DNA from: Glandiceps talaboti
Taxonomy: Eukaryota > Hemichordata > Enteropneusta > Spengelidae
NCBI RefSeq assembly: GCF_964340395.1
Contig: NC_135555.1
Coordinates: forward strand, 15,911,246-15,975,245
DNA length: 64,000 nucleotides
Reading direction: 5' to 3'
Position 1 is the stretch's first letter; each line of letters begins with the position of its first letter. A program made the position numbers and the translations under genes. Positions 62,001 through 64,000 of the stretch are shown here, in pieces. The notes under the pieces are model-generated. The model was given only the letters and a program-made list of their open reading frames with translations. It ran no database searches and had not been told where the DNA came from.

Positions 62001-63290
62001 GCACAGGGGGGGGGGAGGGGTGTAGAAGTAGTCAAGTTGATATGTTGATTATCAGTTAGAAAATAAACAATTGAAGCCATTAAAATCATCCAGTCCATGT
62101 GTAATGTTTTCATTAGAAGCCTGTTTTTACTGCACTGTGAAAGAATATCAATGTTTATCACTGTTCAATGTGATTGGGCAAAGGATCCTGCTGTGTTTAT
62201 TGTGTCTCAGTTATTGTTAGCCTAGAGCAGAAATGTGTCTATCGTTGTGTGAAAAACGTAATGTCCCATGAGTGAAACACCGAGCCAACATCATTTTAGC
62301 TGTAGGAACGCATCAAAATGGTTTGATATAGGTGACCGAACATGCAAGCTAAGCAAGGCGACAGACATATAAATTGAATCAGGAAATAAGACGGAAATAA
62401 TTTCGATTTAATATTATTGTGCAAATATCCAAATAAGCGAAATAAAGGACTGAAAACGCCATATATAGGCACACAACACAAGGATGATTTTGTATAACTG
62501 CAAACATTTTAACACCGAAGACAGTATTGAACGAGGTACAGGAAGCGAAGAGAAAAAACACACCACACAGACGATTGCTACTATCACCGCTAGCATGCAT
62601 CACCCACAATAACAGCGAATGGGACATGAGAACAAAAAAAAAAATAAAAAAATAAAATAAAACATACGACGTAACGAAAATGTCAGCAATTTTCTCTCCC
62701 CCATCAGAATTACATTACGTAAAAGTTGTAGTATTTGAAAGTATTTATCTGGTAAAGTCTTTGTTCCCCATCCCATGTGTGTGTATACGGTGAAATGACT
62801 GTAAGTGTATTTGTATTAGAACACAAAGTCAGTGATGGTTAAAATGCGATTCAAAGAGCAGACTCTCGACCTTATAATCAAAGACCCATCAACCTTCAGT
62901 ACACGATATATCTCTTTCACTTATACAATTGAATCCGGTTTTCGTTCTATCGAAATTATGATCGCCCATTTACATAAAGTTATTAAGATCGGTGTTAATT
63001 TTTGCGCCGACTCCTATGACCAGACAGAAATTTTTCACAAAAAAAGTTGTCAGTTGTGATAAAAATCTGAAGTGGAATTGGCAAGAAAATCACACATCGT
63101 CACTTGCGTCCGACTGAGACGAGTACGCGGATAACGGACTGATCTTTATCTCGACAATTGGATAGGCTCCAGCGTGCAGTTTCAGCACGGTATTTAACTA
63201 GCTATTTGAAGATTTCTTGAATTGAAAGCCATCCAGGTTTTTGGAGATTAATAGCCAAAAATGCTTTGACAGCGTTCTGCTTCACTGCGT
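59014..63290. other. Mostly non-coding, no gene assigned
   Basis: Mixed composition, with a somewhat more G+C-balanced stretch at 59.9-60.65 kb that may be a transcribed leader or regulatory region. I could not connect any frame here to another exon. Confidence 0.35.
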
Positions 63291-63299
63291 GGTCATGGC

Positions 63300-63830
63300 G
63301 CGATTTCCCGATTCCTCGTTTAGCTTTTTCTTCTTCTTAGGATTCTTTTTCGAAGCACCTGAGTGGTCGGTTGCTTTAGTTCTCCATGTGTCAGTGGAGA
63401 TATGATCTATGATAGAAGAAGGGAGAGCGGGGCTCTTCTACTGGCTCTGCCATGATGAATGAACAAGTCGGTTTAACCCATCAGACATCGAAGCAATCAG
63501 TCTTCCGAGGCATCAAGCGACAAGACGACACGATTGATGTAATTAATACCAGTCGGAGGGAAAGAGCAAGTGGGGTTTAGTACTGCACACACTCGGCTGT
63601 CGCATTTGTCTTTTCGGGAAGTTGTCACTTTTGACCGAGCCAGGTGCAAGTGACAAGGTGAGATCTCAATAACGCGTCCAAGGTGACGCTCTCGACCTGC
63701 TAAAAAGCTGCACGGATTCCCCTCTTTTGTCGGATGTGTCAAAGCGATACATGGGGACCTTCATAACATCAAGCTAACCCGACTGAGACCAAGTCCGCGG
63801 GGTATATATCGACTCGTAGGATTTGCTCGT
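63300..63830. promoter_or_regulatory. Possible promoter or 5' leader region at window end
   Basis: Base composition turns more G+C-rich and CpG-containing. A TATATA box lies at about 63802-63808 next to GGGG, readable on either strand. On minus it would be followed by a leader with an ATG at 63742 (81 codons, unrecognised) and another at 63453 (MAEPVEEPRSPFFYHRSYLH, then stop). This may be the 5' end of a minus-strand transcript, possibly the gene ending at 51039, but nothing links them in the sequence. Confidence 0.2.
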
Positions 63831-64000
63831 CAGGAAAACCATCGATCATTATGCTCAAATCGTGTATTTTGTTGCTTTTAACAAATAAAATTGTACAATA
63901 ACCTGACATTAGATATCTTCGTGAATATTTTGAAAATATAAGAGCAATAATTTGAATGGTAGCCAGTTAACAAACCGTTGGAAATTCTCATATTATTATT

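Overview
The window is nuclear DNA from an animal, most likely a marine invertebrate. The genes are split by GT-AG introns, the encoded proteins align best with animal families, the DNA is clearly A+T-rich, and microsatellites, minisatellites and short dispersed repeats are very common. No operons, Shine-Dalgarno sites, CRISPR arrays or viral genes are visible. The phylum cannot be fixed by reading alone; frequent ACATGTACATG-like words and long simple repeats would fit a lophotrochozoan or an invertebrate deuterostome.

Three genes can be named. (1) The first coding exon of a DENND11 (LCHN)-like DENN-domain protein lies on the minus strand at 17071-17323. Its later exons were not found to the left. 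(2) STN1, the small OB-fold subunit of the telomeric CST complex, is complete and intronless on the plus strand at 17481-18617. It is head to head with DENND11, with 157 bp between the start codons. (3) PNKP, polynucleotide kinase 3'-phosphatase, is complete on the minus strand at 32278-20525. I reconstructed it by hand as 16 coding exons joined in phase, giving 614 residues with an FHA domain, a charged linker, a HAD-type phosphatase and a P-loop kinase. STN1 and PNKP converge tail to tail; both act on DNA ends, though adjacency alone does not show a functional link.

The right half (42-64 kb) holds weaker gene evidence. An unidentified minus-strand gene shows two in-phase 3' coding exons (52927-52800 and 51367-51039) and perhaps an upstream exon at 58977-58911. 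A possible plus-strand first exon lies at 42521 and a possible plus-strand last exon at 57311-57425. None of these can be named.

Much of the rest is repeat. From the left there is a degenerate array at 1.6-2.0 kb, several copies of a foldback-ended dispersed family at 6-20 kb, a palindromic element at 8.4 kb, a 10.1-10.5 kb minisatellite, a GC-rich block at 10.95-11.36 kb flanked by 9-bp direct repeats, a 48-bp minisatellite inside a PNKP intron at 24.6-25.1 kb, large microsatellites at 28, 34.8-35.4, 36.7, 49.2-49.6 and 53.8-54.1 kb, a degenerate satellite at 43.7-45.3 kb, tandem arrays at 48.4, 53.2 and 57.8 kb, and a second dispersed family at 22.4, 47.5 and 55 kb. The two minisatellites at 10 and 25 kb share the same 15-bp palindromic core, which is the most curious repeat observation. 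I found no convincing new multi-gene system.
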